DNA of 64,000 bases from positions 4,149,501 to 4,213,500 of the forward strand of contig NZ_CP098774.1 of assembly GCF_028473665.1 (NCBI RefSeq). The letters run 5' to 3'. Position numbers and translations under genes: made by a program. Within the stretch, counting starts at the first letter, position 1. Every line of letters starts with the position of its first letter. This DNA is from Sphingomonas sp. QA11. GTDB lineage: Bacteria; Pseudomonadota; Alphaproteobacteria; Sphingomonadales; Sphingomonadaceae. The notes below the pieces were generated by a model, which made no database searches, was not told the origin of the DNA, and saw only the letters and a program-made list of their open reading frames with translations. Of this stretch, positions 42,924 to 51,897 are shown in pieces.

Positions 42924-43196
42924 CTAATCCTCGCCGCGCTGCTCGCGCGTTGCCCTGGCTTCCTCGGCAAGCGCCTCCAGCTCAGTCCGATAAGCGGCGA
43001 TTCGCCGCATCTCGCCGGGCTCGGCTTCGTTCGCATTGGCGCCGGCGATCAACTCGTCGACGAAATCGCTGTCCGGAAGCCGGGCAAGAAGTTCGGCGAT
43101 CACGTGCCGGTGCGCCAAGCGGACACCGTCCAGCGAGATGACGTGACCCATGAAATTTTCCAGCAGCTTGTTCAGCCGCTCGTCCGGTGTGGCCAT
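42924..43196 (-). CDS. small conserved-looking helical protein
   Basis: 90 residues of mostly amphipathic helix (ERLNKLLENFMGHVISLDGV, HRHVIAELLARLPDSDFVDELI, MRRIAAYRTELEALAEEARA). No family recognised. ATG 43196 has AGGAGG 8 nt upstream, a strong signal, so it is likely translated. It lies between the XRE gene and tRNA-Val. Confidence 0.65.
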   Translation of the reverse strand: MATPDERLNKLLENFMGHVISLDGVRLAHRHVIAELLARLPDSDFVDELIAGANANEAEPGEMRRIAAYRTELEALAEEARATREQRGED

Positions 43197-43271
43197 GGTG
43201 ATTGCCTCCTGTTCATATGCACCGGCCGCGCCGCGCGGGCAGATCGCGCGCCCTCGCGCTCGGGGAGGGGA

Positions 43272-43347
43272 TGGTGGGCGATGACGGGCTCGAACCGCCG
43301 ACATTCTCGGTGTAAACGAGACGCTCTACCAACTGAGCTAATCGCCC
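43272..43347 (-). tRNA. tRNA-Val (anticodon TAC)
   Basis: 76 nt with encoded CCA. Acceptor GGGCGAT/ATCGCCC pairs; D arm GCTCAGTTGGTAGAGC; anticodon arm TCTCG-TTTACAC-CGAGA with TAC; T arm CGGCGG-TTCGAGC-CCGTCA region. Complete and canonical. Confidence 0.97.
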
Positions 43348-43441
43348 CTCCCAAAAGGATTTCGCGCCGGGAGAACCGGTGATTCGGAAATCGCGTCCTG
43401 GAGCGGTCCCCGTTGCCATCGCCCGCGGCGATGGGCAAGCC

Positions 43442-44344
43442 TCAAGCGACAGGTCCGCCGCGCTTCACCGCCATGAAATAGTCGCGCATCCCGTCATGCG
43501 CCTTTGGCGACAGCGCCATGAAGGCGCGGCGCTTGTCGAAGGGATCGGCGTGGCGGACGAACACCCCGGCCTCGGTCATCTTCGCGATCCAGCGCAGCGC
43601 CGTGGTCGGCGCGACCGCGGCGGCGATGCACAGGCTTGAGACCGAGACCTGAGTCTGTTCGAGCTCGGCTGCGAACAGATCGAGCAGCATGTCCCAGGCG
43701 GGGTCCTCGAACAGCCCGCGCTCGAAGAACTGGTCGCGCAGCCGGCGGGCGCGAATCACTTCGCGTACATCACGCGCGATAACCGGCGTCGATTCGCCGT
43801 CCGGCACCGCGTCATAATCGCCCGCACGGCCCTTGAGGCCGGGCAGGAGCGGCTCGCCATCTTCTTCTCCACTCAACCGGGCGATGATCTCGGCGATCCG
43901 GGCAATCTCCTTCTGCATCCGGCGCAAGCGCGCCGAATCGGAATCGCGCCGCGAATCCTGGAGCCGCCCGGTGGGCGGCATCAGCGCGACGGCGAGCGCG
44001 GCGACGCGATCGGCGAGCGACGGTGCGCAGAGCAGGTCGACATGGCCGCCGAACAGATACGCCGAGACCAGATCGATCTGGTGCGGAGCCAGCGCGACGA
44101 CGACACGGGCGTCGATGGCCCGCACCAGTGTCTCGACATGAGGCAGCACGGCGGCAAGCGTCTCGTCGGGAATGTCCTCGGCTTCGATCATCACGAGGCC
44201 AAGCACGTTCTGCTGGCCGAGATGCTCCGCTGCATCATGCCAGTCGACACGGCCGAGCGCCCGGCCGCCAGCCAGCGCAATCGCCTCGAGCGCGGCCAAA
44301 GCCTCTGCGCCCTCGTCGGCGACGATCAGCGCCGGCACGGTCAT
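43442..44344 (-). CDS. winged-helix (MarR-like) regulator with N-terminal receiver-like domain
   Basis: 300 residues. N-terminal part is a Rossmann-like alpha/beta domain (ALIVADEGAEALAALEAIALAGG, NVLGLVMIEAED, ARVVVALAPHQIDLVSAYLFG) resembling a receiver without clear phospho-acceptor set; after a basic coiled coil (RMQKEIARIAEIIARL) comes a winged helix (VSSLCIAAAVAPTTALRWIAKMTEAGVFVRHADPFDKRRAFMAL) with the arginine-rich wing of MarR regulators. ATG 44344 has AAGGAGG 10 nt upstream. Target genes unknown; pntB ends 229 nt away. Confidence 0.78.
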   Translation of the reverse strand: MTVPALIVADEGAEALAALEAIALAGGRALGRVDWHDAAEHLGQQNVLGLVMIEAEDIPDETLAAVLPHVETLVRAIDARVVVALAPHQIDLVSAYLFGGHVDLLCAPSLADRVAALAVALMPPTGRLQDSRRDSDSARLRRMQKEIARIAEIIARLSGEEDGEPLLPGLKGRAGDYDAVPDGESTPVIARDVREVIRARRLRDQFFERGLFEDPAWDMLLDLFAAELEQTQVSVSSLCIAAAVAPTTALRWIAKMTEAGVFVRHADPFDKRRAFMALSPKAHDGMRDYFMAVKRGGPVA

Positions 44345-44573
44345 GGCGTAGGTTGCCTCCTTCGCCGAATGGATCATTGTCCCCACCATCACGCGATCCG
44401 GTTGCCCCCTCGGCCCGGAGTCCCGCAAAAATACTCTTTCAGGCGGAATGGGTTAGCCATAGGTACATCCATAATGGACGGGAAAGCGAGAATATCGTCC
44501 AGAGGCAGGCGCTCACGATGCAAAAATACCGGCCAAAATGGATGCATCATCTGAATGAACCCTCGGTTCCGGA

Positions 44574-45986
44574 TCAATCGAGCGACTTGACGATCTCCTC
44601 GACCATCTTCTTCGCGTCAGCCAGCAGCATCATGGTGTTGTCTTGGTAGAAGACATCGTTATCGACGCCGGCATAGCCGACTCCGCCCATGCTGCGCTTG
44701 ATGAACAGCACGGTCTTGGCCTTGTTCACGTCGAACACCGGCATGCCGTAGATCGGCGAGGACTTGTCGGTCTTGGCTGCCGGATTGACCACGTCGTTGG
44801 CGCCGATGATGAACGCGACGTCGGTCTGGGCGAACTCGCTGTTGATGTCCTCGAGCTCGAACACCTCGTCATAAGGTACGTTGGCCTCGGCGAGCAGCAC
44901 GTTCATGTGGCCGGGCATGCGCCCCGCGACCGGATGGATCGCATATTTCACCCGGACACCGTGCTCCTTCAGCTTGTCGGCCATCTCGCGCAGCACATGC
45001 TGCGCCTGGGCAACCGCCATGCCGTAGCCGGGGACGATGATGACCTGTTCCGCCTGGCTCATCAGGAAGGCGGCGTCTTCGGCCGAGCCGCGCTTCCACG
45101 GCCGGTCGGTCGCCGTCGCCGCGCCGCCGCCCGAGCTGTCGCCGCCGAACCCGCCCGCGATCACGCTGATGAAGCTTCGGTTCATCGCCCGGCACATGAT
45201 GTAGGACAGAATCGCACCCGACGATCCGACCAGCGCGCCGGTGATGATCATCGCGGTGTTGTGCAGCGTGAAGCCCATCGCCGCCGCCGCCCAGCCCGAA
45301 TAGCTGTTGAGCATCGACACCACGACCGGCATGTCCGCGCCGCCGATCGGGATGATCAGCAGGAAGCCGATCGCGAAGCTGAGCAGCGTCACGGTCCAAA
45401 AGATCCACGGGCTCTGGTCCTGGGTGAACCAGGCGATCAGCCCGAGGATGCCGGCCAGCACGCTGAGATTGATGACATGGCGCCCCGGCAGCATGATCGG
45501 CTTGCCGCCCATATTGCCGTTGAGCTTCAGGAAGGCGATCACCGAGCCGGAGAAAGTGATCGCGCCGATCGCCACGCCGAGCCCCATCTCGATCCGGCTG
45601 ACCGTCAATATCTCGCCATCGGTGCCGGCAATGCCGAACGCCTCTGGATTGAGGAACGCCGCCACCCCGACCAGCACCGCCGCCATGCCGACCAGCGAAT
45701 GGAAGGCGGCGACAAGCTGCGGCATGTCGGTCATCGCGATCTTCCGCGCGGTGACCACGCCGATCGCGGCACCGATCGCGATCGCGACCAGGATTTCCGG
45801 CAGCGAGGCGATCTCATGAGTGAACAGCGTCGTGCCCACGGCAAGCGCCATGCCGATCATGCCATAGCGATTGCCCTGCCGCGAGCTCGCCGGAGACGAC
45901 AGGCCGCGCAACGCCAGGATGAAGCAGACGCCCGAAATCAGGTAGGCCAGCGCTACCCAGGGATTGACCGGTGCTGCTTCATGCAT
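44574..45986 (-). CDS. pntB: NAD(P) transhydrogenase subunit beta
   Basis: Domain II/III subunit of the proton-translocating transhydrogenase, which makes NADPH from NADH using the proton gradient. 470 residues: about nine membrane helices (VALAYLISGVCFILAL to YIMCRAMNRSF), then the NADP-binding domain: IVPGYGMAVAQAQ, YAIHPVAGRMPGHMNVLLAEANVPYD, VAFIIGANDVVNP and RSMGGVGYAGVDN. ATG 45986 begins at MHEAAPVNPW; upstream frame overlaps pntAB. 29 nt behind pntAB. Confidence 0.96.
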   Translation of the reverse strand: MHEAAPVNPWVALAYLISGVCFILALRGLSSPASSRQGNRYGMIGMALAVGTTLFTHEIASLPEILVAIAIGAAIGVVTARKIAMTDMPQLVAAFHSLVGMAAVLVGVAAFLNPEAFGIAGTDGEILTVSRIEMGLGVAIGAITFSGSVIAFLKLNGNMGGKPIMLPGRHVINLSVLAGILGLIAWFTQDQSPWIFWTVTLLSFAIGFLLIIPIGGADMPVVVSMLNSYSGWAAAAMGFTLHNTAMIITGALVGSSGAILSYIMCRAMNRSFISVIAGGFGGDSSGGGAATATDRPWKRGSAEDAAFLMSQAEQVIIVPGYGMAVAQAQHVLREMADKLKEHGVRVKYAIHPVAGRMPGHMNVLLAEANVPYDEVFELEDINSEFAQTDVAFIIGANDVVNPAAKTDKSSPIYGMPVFDVNKAKTVLFIKRSMGGVGYAGVDNDVFYQDNTMMLLADAKKMVEEIVKSLD

Positions 45987-46015
45987 GTGATAAACCCCCA
46001 AAAACCTCGTGCCGC

Positions 46016-46315
46016 TCACTTGGCGACGGGCTTTTCCTTCTTCTTGTACATGGCGAGCATCCGCTCGGTGACGGCGAACCCGCCGAAGATGTTCACGCTG
46101 GCCAGCACCACCGCGAGCAGCCCCAGCCATTTCGACGAGGCCGATCCGCCCGCCGCCGCCGAACTCGCGATCAGTGCGCCGACGATGATGACCGACGAAA
46201 TCGCGTTGGTCACCGCCATTAGCGGCGTATGCAGTGCGGGCGTGACCGACCAGACGACATAATAGCCCACGAAACAGGCCATGACGAAGATTGACAGGAT
46301 TGAGATGAAGTCCAT
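46016..46315 (-). CDS. pntAB: NAD(P) transhydrogenase subunit alpha, membrane part (alpha-2)
   Basis: Separate membrane piece of the alpha subunit, as in Rhodospirillum. 99 residues with three to four helices: ILSIFVMACFVGYYVVW, TPLMAVTNAISSVIIVGALIA (the most conserved), KWLGLLAVVLASVNIFGGF, and a basic tail. It contributes helices of the proton channel. GGGG upstream of ATG. Between the PH-domain gene (9 nt) and pntB. Confidence 0.95.
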   Translation of the reverse strand: MDFISILSIFVMACFVGYYVVWSVTPALHTPLMAVTNAISSVIIVGALIASSAAAGGSASSKWLGLLAVVLASVNIFGGFAVTERMLAMYKKKEKPVAK

Positions 46316-46324
46316 TGTTAGCCC

Positions 46325-46684
46325 CTAGCGATCGAGTTTCTGCGCGAGGAAAGTCTGCAGCCCACGCATGTCGTCGTTGCGCCCTACCCTGAATTCGATC
46401 GGTTCGTGGCCGGACAAGTAGATCTTGATCTCCGCATCAAGGTCGAATGTCCCTGCCGTCTCTATCGCGAAAGCGGTGATCGAACGATACGGCACCGTCA
46501 GGAACTCGCGCTTGCTCCCGGTGATGCCCTGTACGTTGATGTACAGCACTCGCCAGTTGGTGAAGGCGATATAGTCGCGAATGGTCTTGTAGACATAGGA
46601 GACGGTTTCACCCTCGGTCAGCGCCTCGCGATGCTTCTCGATCAATTCGCGCGGGTCGGCGGCCGTGGCGTTCAGGATACCCAT
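46325..46684 (-). CDS. bacterial PH-domain protein inside the pnt operon
   Basis: 119 residues: helix PRELIEKHREALTEGETVSYVY, then beta strands DYIAFTNWRVLYINVQGITGSKREFLTVPYRSITAFAIE, DAEIKIYLSG, EFRVGRNDD and a C-terminal helix, the pattern of bacterial PH domains (YdjZ/DUF1696-like). Role unknown. It sits between pntAA and pntAB with 37 and 9 nt spacing, so it is cotranscribed with the transhydrogenase. Insertion of an unrelated gene into this operon is unusual to my knowledge. Confidence 0.87.
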   Translation of the reverse strand: MGILNATAADPRELIEKHREALTEGETVSYVYKTIRDYIAFTNWRVLYINVQGITGSKREFLTVPYRSITAFAIETAGTFDLDAEIKIYLSGHEPIEFRVGRNDDMRGLQTFLAQKLDR

Positions 46685-46721
46685 CAGCTTCCACGCAACG
46701 CAGGCGCCAAGCGCTTCGCTG

Positions 46722-47843
46722 TCATGCGAGCAGCCGCTGGTTCACGACGGCGCCACCCTGCGTCAGCCGGATCGCGTCGCCGATCTCCGCGTCGAGCATC
46801 GGCTTGCCCGCTTCCTTGTCCCAGAAGGCGCTGAGGAAGTTGAACAGGTTGCGGGAGAACAGCGCCGAGGCATCGGCCGCCAGCCGGCCCGGCACGTTGC
46901 GGTGTCCGACGATCTTCACACCCGAAACGGTGACGATCTCCCCAGCGACCGCGCCCTCGACATTGCCGCCTTGCTCGACCGCGAGGTCGACGATCACGCT
47001 GCCCGGCTTCATCGACGCAACCTGCGCCGCCGAGATCAGCCGGGGCGCCGGGCGCCCCGGGATCAACGCCGTGGTGATGACGATGTCCTGCTTGGCGATA
47101 TGGCCCGAGACCAGCTCAGCCTGCGCTGCCTGGTATTCGGGGCTCATCTCGCCGGCATAGCCGCCCGATCCCTCGCCCTCGATGCCGGCGACATTCTCGA
47201 CGAAGATCGGCTTCGCGCCGAGCGACTGGATCTGCTCCTTCGTCGCCGAGCGCACATCGGTCGCCGAGACCTGCGCGCCCAGCCGCCGAGCGGTGGCGAT
47301 CGCCTGCAGGCCGGCAACGCCGACGCCCATCACGAACACCCGCGCTGCCGACACGGTGCCGGCTGCCGTCATCATCATGGGGAAGACGCGGCCATATTCC
47401 CCCGCCGCGTCGAGCACCGCCTTGTACCCGGCAAGGTTCGACTGCGAGGACAGGATATCCATCGACTGGGCGCGCGTGATGCGCGGCATGAATTCCATCG
47501 CCAGCGCCTCATAGCCGCCTGCCGCATAGGCATCGACCCGCGCACGCTCCCCGAACGGGTTGAGGCTCGCGACGATCCAGGCACCGGGCGCCGCGCCGCC
47601 GAGGCTTGCCGGATCGGGACCCTGCACGCCGAACACGATGTCGGCGCCCTTCAGCGTCTCGTCCCGCGTGCCGACCGCCGCGCCAGCCGCAGCATAGTCC
47701 GCGTCGGCGCAGGACGCGGACTCGCCCGCCCCTGCCTCGACCGCCATTTCGGCGCCCAGCGCGATGAATTTCTTGACCGTTTCGGGGGTCGCGGCAACGC
47801 GGCTTTCCCCTGCGGCCTGCTCCTTGAGGACCGCGATCTTCAC
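46722..47843 (-). CDS. pntAA: NAD(P) transhydrogenase subunit alpha, soluble part (alpha-1)
   Basis: NAD(H)-binding domain I. 373 residues: IAVLKEQAAGESRVAATPETVKK, SLNPFGE, SSQSNLAGYKAVLDAA, the Rossmann loop VMGVGVAGLQAIATARRLGA and VTTALIPGRPAPRLI. These match PntAA and alanine-dehydrogenase relatives, the neighbours settle it. Start is GTG 47843, 6 nt after the subunit IV stop; no strong ribosome site, suggesting coupling. Confidence 0.95.
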   Translation of the reverse strand: MKIAVLKEQAAGESRVAATPETVKKFIALGAEMAVEAGAGESASCADADYAAAGAAVGTRDETLKGADIVFGVQGPDPASLGGAAPGAWIVASLNPFGERARVDAYAAGGYEALAMEFMPRITRAQSMDILSSQSNLAGYKAVLDAAGEYGRVFPMMMTAAGTVSAARVFVMGVGVAGLQAIATARRLGAQVSATDVRSATKEQIQSLGAKPIFVENVAGIEGEGSGGYAGEMSPEYQAAQAELVSGHIAKQDIVITTALIPGRPAPRLISAAQVASMKPGSVIVDLAVEQGGNVEGAVAGEIVTVSGVKIVGHRNVPGRLAADASALFSRNLFNFLSAFWDKEAGKPMLDAEIGDAIRLTQGGAVVNQRLLA

Positions 47844-47849
47844 CCGGCG

Positions 47850-47978
47850 CTACTTGCCGGAGATCAGCCAGATCACCAGCGCGGCGATCAGGAAGCAGGC
47901 AATGGCGCCCCATTTCAGGAGACCGATCACCTTGTGATACGTCTCTTCGTGAAACTTGATATCGCCGTTTCCGGCCAT
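47850..47978 (-). CDS. aa3-type cytochrome c oxidase subunit IV
   Basis: A 42-residue gene easily overlooked for its size. It begins MAGNGDIKFHEETYHK, then one membrane helix from KWGAIACFLIAALVIWLIS to GK. The short acidic/His start and single helix are those of the bacterial aa3 oxidase subunit IV (Cox4_pro_2). It heads the pnt operon although the other oxidase genes are at 1-1667. Function in the oxidase complex is minor and poorly known. Confidence 0.85.
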   Translation of the reverse strand: MAGNGDIKFHEETYHKVIGLLKWGAIACFLIAALVIWLISGK

Positions 47979-48121
47979 CGGTCGTCCCCTGCCTGTAACT
48001 CTGTGCAGGCTGCTTAGCGGGCAGTGCGCTGTCCCTCAAGTCCCGCCTTGGGGCGTTTAAGGCCGCTTTTACACCTAAGGCCTATGGTTACCGCTTGGAC
48101 CGGGACGATTGGACAAGCGGA

Positions 48122-49543
48122 ATGACGCGCAACGGACAGCGGCTGTTGATGCTGATCGATGACGAACCGGCGCAGCGCCGCCTTGTCGCGGCGCTCGCCG
48201 CGCGGCGTGGATGGCGCGCGGTGTTCGCCAATGACGGCGAGATGGCGATCGCCATGCTCGGCACGCAGGACGGCATGCAGCTCGACGCGATCCTGCTCGA
48301 TCACTGGGCGCCGGACGCGGACGCGACCGCGCTGATCACCGAGATCCGCCAGCGCCGCCCGGCACTGCCCCTGCTGATGCTGACCGCGAACGGTTCCGTG
48401 GCACATGCCGTCGCGGCCATGCGCGCGGGCGCCAGCGACTTCCTGGTCAAGCCGCTCGCGCCCGAACGCCTGCTCTGCGCGCTCGACGCCGCCGTCGCCG
48501 GCAAGGCAGCCGGCGAGTTGCGCCCGCTGACCGAGAAGATCCCCGCCCTGCTCGCCTTCGACGAGATCGTCGGCTCGGCCCCCGATTTCCGCGCCGCGCT
48601 CGCCATCGCCGCCAAGGCCGCCCGCGCGCGTGTTCCGGTGCTGATCGAGGGCGAAAGCGGCGTCGGCAAGGAAGTGGTAGCCGAAGCGATCCACGCCGCC
48701 TCCCCGCGCGGCAAGAAGCCGATGGTTGCCGTCAATTGCGGGGCGATCCCCGCCAACCTCGTCGAATCCGAATTGTTCGGGCATGAAAAAGGCGCCTTCA
48801 CCGGCGCGTTCGAACGCAAGATCGGCCGGTTCCAGGAAGCTGACGGCGGCACCCTGTTCCTCGATGAGATTGGCGAGATGCCGCTGGAGGCGCAGGTCAA
48901 GCTGCTCCGCGTGCTTCAATCGGGTGAGATTCAGCCGATCGGCGCGCGCCACACCCGCGAGGTCGATGTGCGGGTTATCGCGGCGACCAACAAGCGCCTG
49001 ATCGAGGAAGTCGAGGCCGACCGCTTTCGCGAGGATCTCTATTACCGCCTCAACGTCGTCCAGGTAACGATCCCGCCCCTGCGCGAACGCACCGGCGACA
49101 TCCCGGCGCTCGCGCGCCATCTGCTTGCGCGAATCGCGGAGCAGCCGGGCCTGCGGGAACTGGGCATCACCGATGACGCGCTGGCACTGCTGGGCAAATA
49201 TGACTGGCCGGGCAATGTCCGGCAGCTCCAGAATGCCCTGTTCCGCGCCGCCGTTCTCTGCGACGGCGACGCGCTGACCAGGCTCGATTTCCCGCAGATC
49301 GCGGCGCTCGGCTCACAGCGCCACACCACGCCCGGTCCGTCGCCCATGGCGACCAGCGGCGGCGTCACCCTGTTCCACGCCGACGGCAATCTGCGCGCGC
49401 TCGAGGAGATCGAGGCAGATGTGATCCGCCTCGCCATCGGCCATTATCGCGGCCGCATGACCGAAGTGGCACGGCGGCTGGGGATCGGCCGGTCGACGCT
49501 GTACCGCAAGCTCGGCGAGCTTGGGATCGACAACGCGGCCTGA
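48122..49543 (+). CDS. sigma-54-dependent response regulator (NtrC/ZraR type)
   Basis: 473-residue transcription activator of RpoN promoters. Receiver domain (about 8-125; LLMLIDDEPAQR, LDAILLDHWAPD with the phospho-Asp, MLTANG, VKPLAPERL). AAA+ domain (about 145-370) with Walker A GESGVGKEV, the sigma-54-contact GAFTGA in EKGAFTGAFERK, Walker B GTLFLDEIGEM and DLYYRLNVVQVTIPPLRER. C-terminal Fis-type HTH ends MTEVARRLGIGRSTLYRKL. ATG 48122 follows GCGGA; an in-frame TTG 27 nt upstream is less likely. No histidine kinase is adjacent, so its partner is elsewhere. Confidence 0.92.
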   Translation: MTRNGQRLLMLIDDEPAQRRLVAALAARRGWRAVFANDGEMAIAMLGTQDGMQLDAILLDHWAPDADATALITEIRQRRPALPLLMLTANGSVAHAVAAMRAGASDFLVKPLAPERLLCALDAAVAGKAAGELRPLTEKIPALLAFDEIVGSAPDFRAALAIAAKAARARVPVLIEGESGVGKEVVAEAIHAASPRGKKPMVAVNCGAIPANLVESELFGHEKGAFTGAFERKIGRFQEADGGTLFLDEIGEMPLEAQVKLLRVLQSGEIQPIGARHTREVDVRVIAATNKRLIEEVEADRFREDLYYRLNVVQVTIPPLRERTGDIPALARHLLARIAEQPGLRELGITDDALALLGKYDWPGNVRQLQNALFRAAVLCDGDALTRLDFPQIAALGSQRHTTPGPSPMATSGGVTLFHADGNLRALEEIEADVIRLAIGHYRGRMTEVARRLGIGRSTLYRKLGELGIDNAA

Positions 49544-49579
49544 GCAGCCGCGCCTCCTCCAGTCCGCTATCCGGTCGTG

Positions 49580-50647
49580 TCAGCGTTGCGCCACCAGCGC
49601 CGCGTCCTTCAGCCCGCGCCACACCCGCAGCGCCTGCACCGTTTCCGCAACGTCATGAACGCGGAGCAACTGGATGCCTGCCTCGACTCCCCTGAGCGCC
49701 AGCGCGATCGACCCGCCGAGCCGCTGGTCGGCCGGGGCCTCATTCGACAGCGCGCCGATCATCCGCTTGCGGCTCGCGCCGAGCATGATCGGGCAACCCA
49801 GGCCGTGGAACAGCGCCAGTCCGTTAAGCAGCGCCAGATTGTCCTGCAGCGACTTGCCGAAGCCGATACCGGGATCGACGATGATCCCCGCCCGATCGAC
49901 GCCGGCCGCGGCCACTACCGCAACGCGCGCCTCCAGCCAGTCGAACACCTCGGTCAGCACGTCGCGATAGCCTTCGCCGCCATGTGGCCCCTTTTTCGGG
50001 TCGGGCGAGTGCATCAGGATCACTGGACACCCGGCGCGGACGACGACATCGAGCGCACGGTCGTCCCACAACAAGGCCGCCACATCGTTGACGATCGCGG
50101 CACCGGCGGCAAGCGCCGCCTCCATCACCGCCGCCTTGCGGGTATCCACCGAGATCAGCGTGCCGCTCTTCGCCAGCCGCTCGATCACGGGCACCACGCG
50201 CTTAGCCTCGTCGCCTTCCCAGACGAGCGGTGCCCCGGGCCGGGTCGATTCGCCCCCGACATCGATCAGCGCGGCACCTTTGATGGCGAAATCGAACCCG
50301 GCTTCGGCGGCTGTCTCATCGACATTCCTGCCGCCGTCCGAGAAACTGTCCGGCGTCACGTTCAGGATGCCAGCGACCGAAGGCTGGTCGAAGCGGAGGA
50401 CACGCTCGCCCAGCGTCAGGGCGGGGCGCGGCGCGGTAATCCGCGCGTGGAGTTGCGCTGCGCGTTCACTCTGCCCGGCGAGGGTCGCCTCGAACTCGGC
50501 GATCGGCACCGTGCGGCGCTTGCCGACCTCGATCACCTCATAGGCCGAGAACCACGTCATCCCGCCCGCCAGCCGCGCCACCTCGCCGTCGCGACCGACC
50601 GGCGTATCGACGAACTGGACGGGGCGGAGGTGGAGCGCGTTGGTCAT
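49580..50647 (-). CDS. folP: dihydropteroate synthase
   Basis: Joins p-aminobenzoate to dihydropterin pyrophosphate in folate synthesis. 355 residues: an N-terminal extension of about 85 residues before the TIM barrel, then VAGILNVTPDSFSDGG, DVGGESTRPGAPLV, ISVDTRKAAVMEAALAAGA, IVNDVAALLWDD, VILMHSPD, IIVDPGIGFGKSLQDNLALLNGL and LGASRKRMIGAL. The extension is longer than in most families. ATG 50647 has GAGGAAG about 8 nt upstream. Confidence 0.95.
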   Translation of the reverse strand: MTNALHLRPVQFVDTPVGRDGEVARLAGGMTWFSAYEVIEVGKRRTVPIAEFEATLAGQSERAAQLHARITAPRPALTLGERVLRFDQPSVAGILNVTPDSFSDGGRNVDETAAEAGFDFAIKGAALIDVGGESTRPGAPLVWEGDEAKRVVPVIERLAKSGTLISVDTRKAAVMEAALAAGAAIVNDVAALLWDDRALDVVVRAGCPVILMHSPDPKKGPHGGEGYRDVLTEVFDWLEARVAVVAAAGVDRAGIIVDPGIGFGKSLQDNLALLNGLALFHGLGCPIMLGASRKRMIGALSNEAPADQRLGGSIALALRGVEAGIQLLRVHDVAETVQALRVWRGLKDAALVAQR

Positions 50648-50660
50648 GTCTCTTCCTTCC

Positions 50661-50753
50661 TCATGCCGGACCTGTTCCGGCATCCGCCGTTCCGCAAATA
50701 ATGCGCGATCGATTCTTGCGGCACGGTGGCCCCGGAACAAGTCCGGGGTGACG
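50661..50753. repeat. composite inverted-repeat element, copy 1
   Basis: Two small hairpins in tandem: ATGCCGGA/TCCGGCAT (50663-50670 and 50676-50683) and CCCCGGA/TCCGGGG (50730-50736 and 50742-50748), ending TGACG. The same two hairpins occur in opposite orientation at 53848-53940. REP-like element between folP and ccrM, downstream of ccrM. Confidence 0.75.
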
Positions 50754-50760
50754 GAGAGGA

Positions 50761-51897
50761 TCAGGGTTGCGTCGCCAGCAGATATTCCTGCCGCAGCGCG
50801 TCGATCGGCTTCAGCCCCTCGGGCGTCTCATAGTGCCAGAAAGTCCAGCCATTGCAGGCCGGCGCGTTCTGCAACGTCGCGCCGAGCTTGTGAATCGATC
50901 CGGTCGCGTCGCCGCTCATGACTGAACCATCGGCGCGAACCGTCACGCGGAAGCGGCGTTTCGCATCGGTGAGCACCGCCCCGGCCGTCAGCATGCCGTT
51001 CTCGACGATCGTCCCGAACGCGACGCGCGGGGCGGCCTTGGGCGACTGCATCGTCACCAGCGCTGATTCATCGAGCGGCAGCGCCGCCTCGATCCGCTCG
51101 AGCGCGGCGGCGCAATAACCCGCCTCGCGCTCGATGCCGATCCAGCGCCGGCCGAGCCGCTTCGCCACCGCGCCCGTCGTGCCGGTGCCGAAGAACGGGT
51201 CGAGCACCACGTCCCCCGGCTTGGTGCAGGCGAGCAGGATTCGGTAGATCAGCGCCTCGGGCTTCTGGGTCGGGTGGACCTTCACACCGTCGCGCTTGAG
51301 CCGCTCCTGCCCGCCGCAAATCGGGAATTCCCAGTCGCTGCGCATCTGAAGCTCGTCGTTCAGCGTCTTCATGCTGCGATAGTTGAAGGTGTAGCGTGCC
51401 TTCTCGCCCATCGACGCCCAGATCAGCGTTTCGTGCGCGTTGGTGAAGCGCGTCCCCTTGAAGTTCGGCATCGGATTGGCCTTGCGCCACACGATATCGT
51501 TGAGGATCCAGTAGCCCAGATCCTGGATCGCGCTGCCGACCTTGAAGATGTTGTGATAGCTGCCGATCACCCAGATCGCGCCATTGTCCTTCAGGATGCG
51601 CTTCGCCTCGGCCAGCCAGGCACGGGTGAACATGTCATAGGCATTCAGCGAATCGAACTTGTCCCAGTCGTCGGTGACGGCGTCGACATGACTGCCGTCC
51701 GGCCGGCTGAGATCGCCGCCGAGCTGGAGGTTATAGGGCGGGTCGGCGAAGATCAGGTCGACCGACTTCGCCGGCAGGGCGCGCATCGCGGAGATGCAAT
51801 CCTGCATGATGATGCTGTCGAGCGGCAGCCCGGCATGCGCCCGCTGTTCCGTCGCCGGCTCAGCCGCACGCGCCTTAACCTTCTCGATCACACCCAT
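50761..51897 (-). CDS. ccrM: adenine-N6 DNA methyltransferase, CcrM type (GANTC)
   Basis: Cell-cycle DNA methyltransferase of alphaproteobacteria that methylates GANTC. 378 residues: N-terminal ..DSIIMQDCISAMRALPAKSVDLIFADPPYNLQLGGDL with motif IV DPPY, KANPMPNF, then motif I DPFFGTGTTGAVAKRLGRRWIGIE, i.e. beta-class order. A C-terminal extension of about 85 residues (from VAFGTIVENGMLTAGAVLTDAKRR to the end, including NGWTFWHYE) is the CcrM/RAMA-like domain. No restriction partner is near, so it is an orphan. ATG 51897 chosen after GGGGG; GTG 51900 is one codon upstream. Confidence 0.94.
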   Translation of the reverse strand: MGVIEKVKARAAEPATEQRAHAGLPLDSIIMQDCISAMRALPAKSVDLIFADPPYNLQLGGDLSRPDGSHVDAVTDDWDKFDSLNAYDMFTRAWLAEAKRILKDNGAIWVIGSYHNIFKVGSAIQDLGYWILNDIVWRKANPMPNFKGTRFTNAHETLIWASMGEKARYTFNYRSMKTLNDELQMRSDWEFPICGGQERLKRDGVKVHPTQKPEALIYRILLACTKPGDVVLDPFFGTGTTGAVAKRLGRRWIGIEREAGYCAAALERIEAALPLDESALVTMQSPKAAPRVAFGTIVENGMLTAGAVLTDAKRRFRVTVRADGSVMSGDATGSIHKLGATLQNAPACNGWTFWHYETPEGLKPIDALRQEYLLATQP

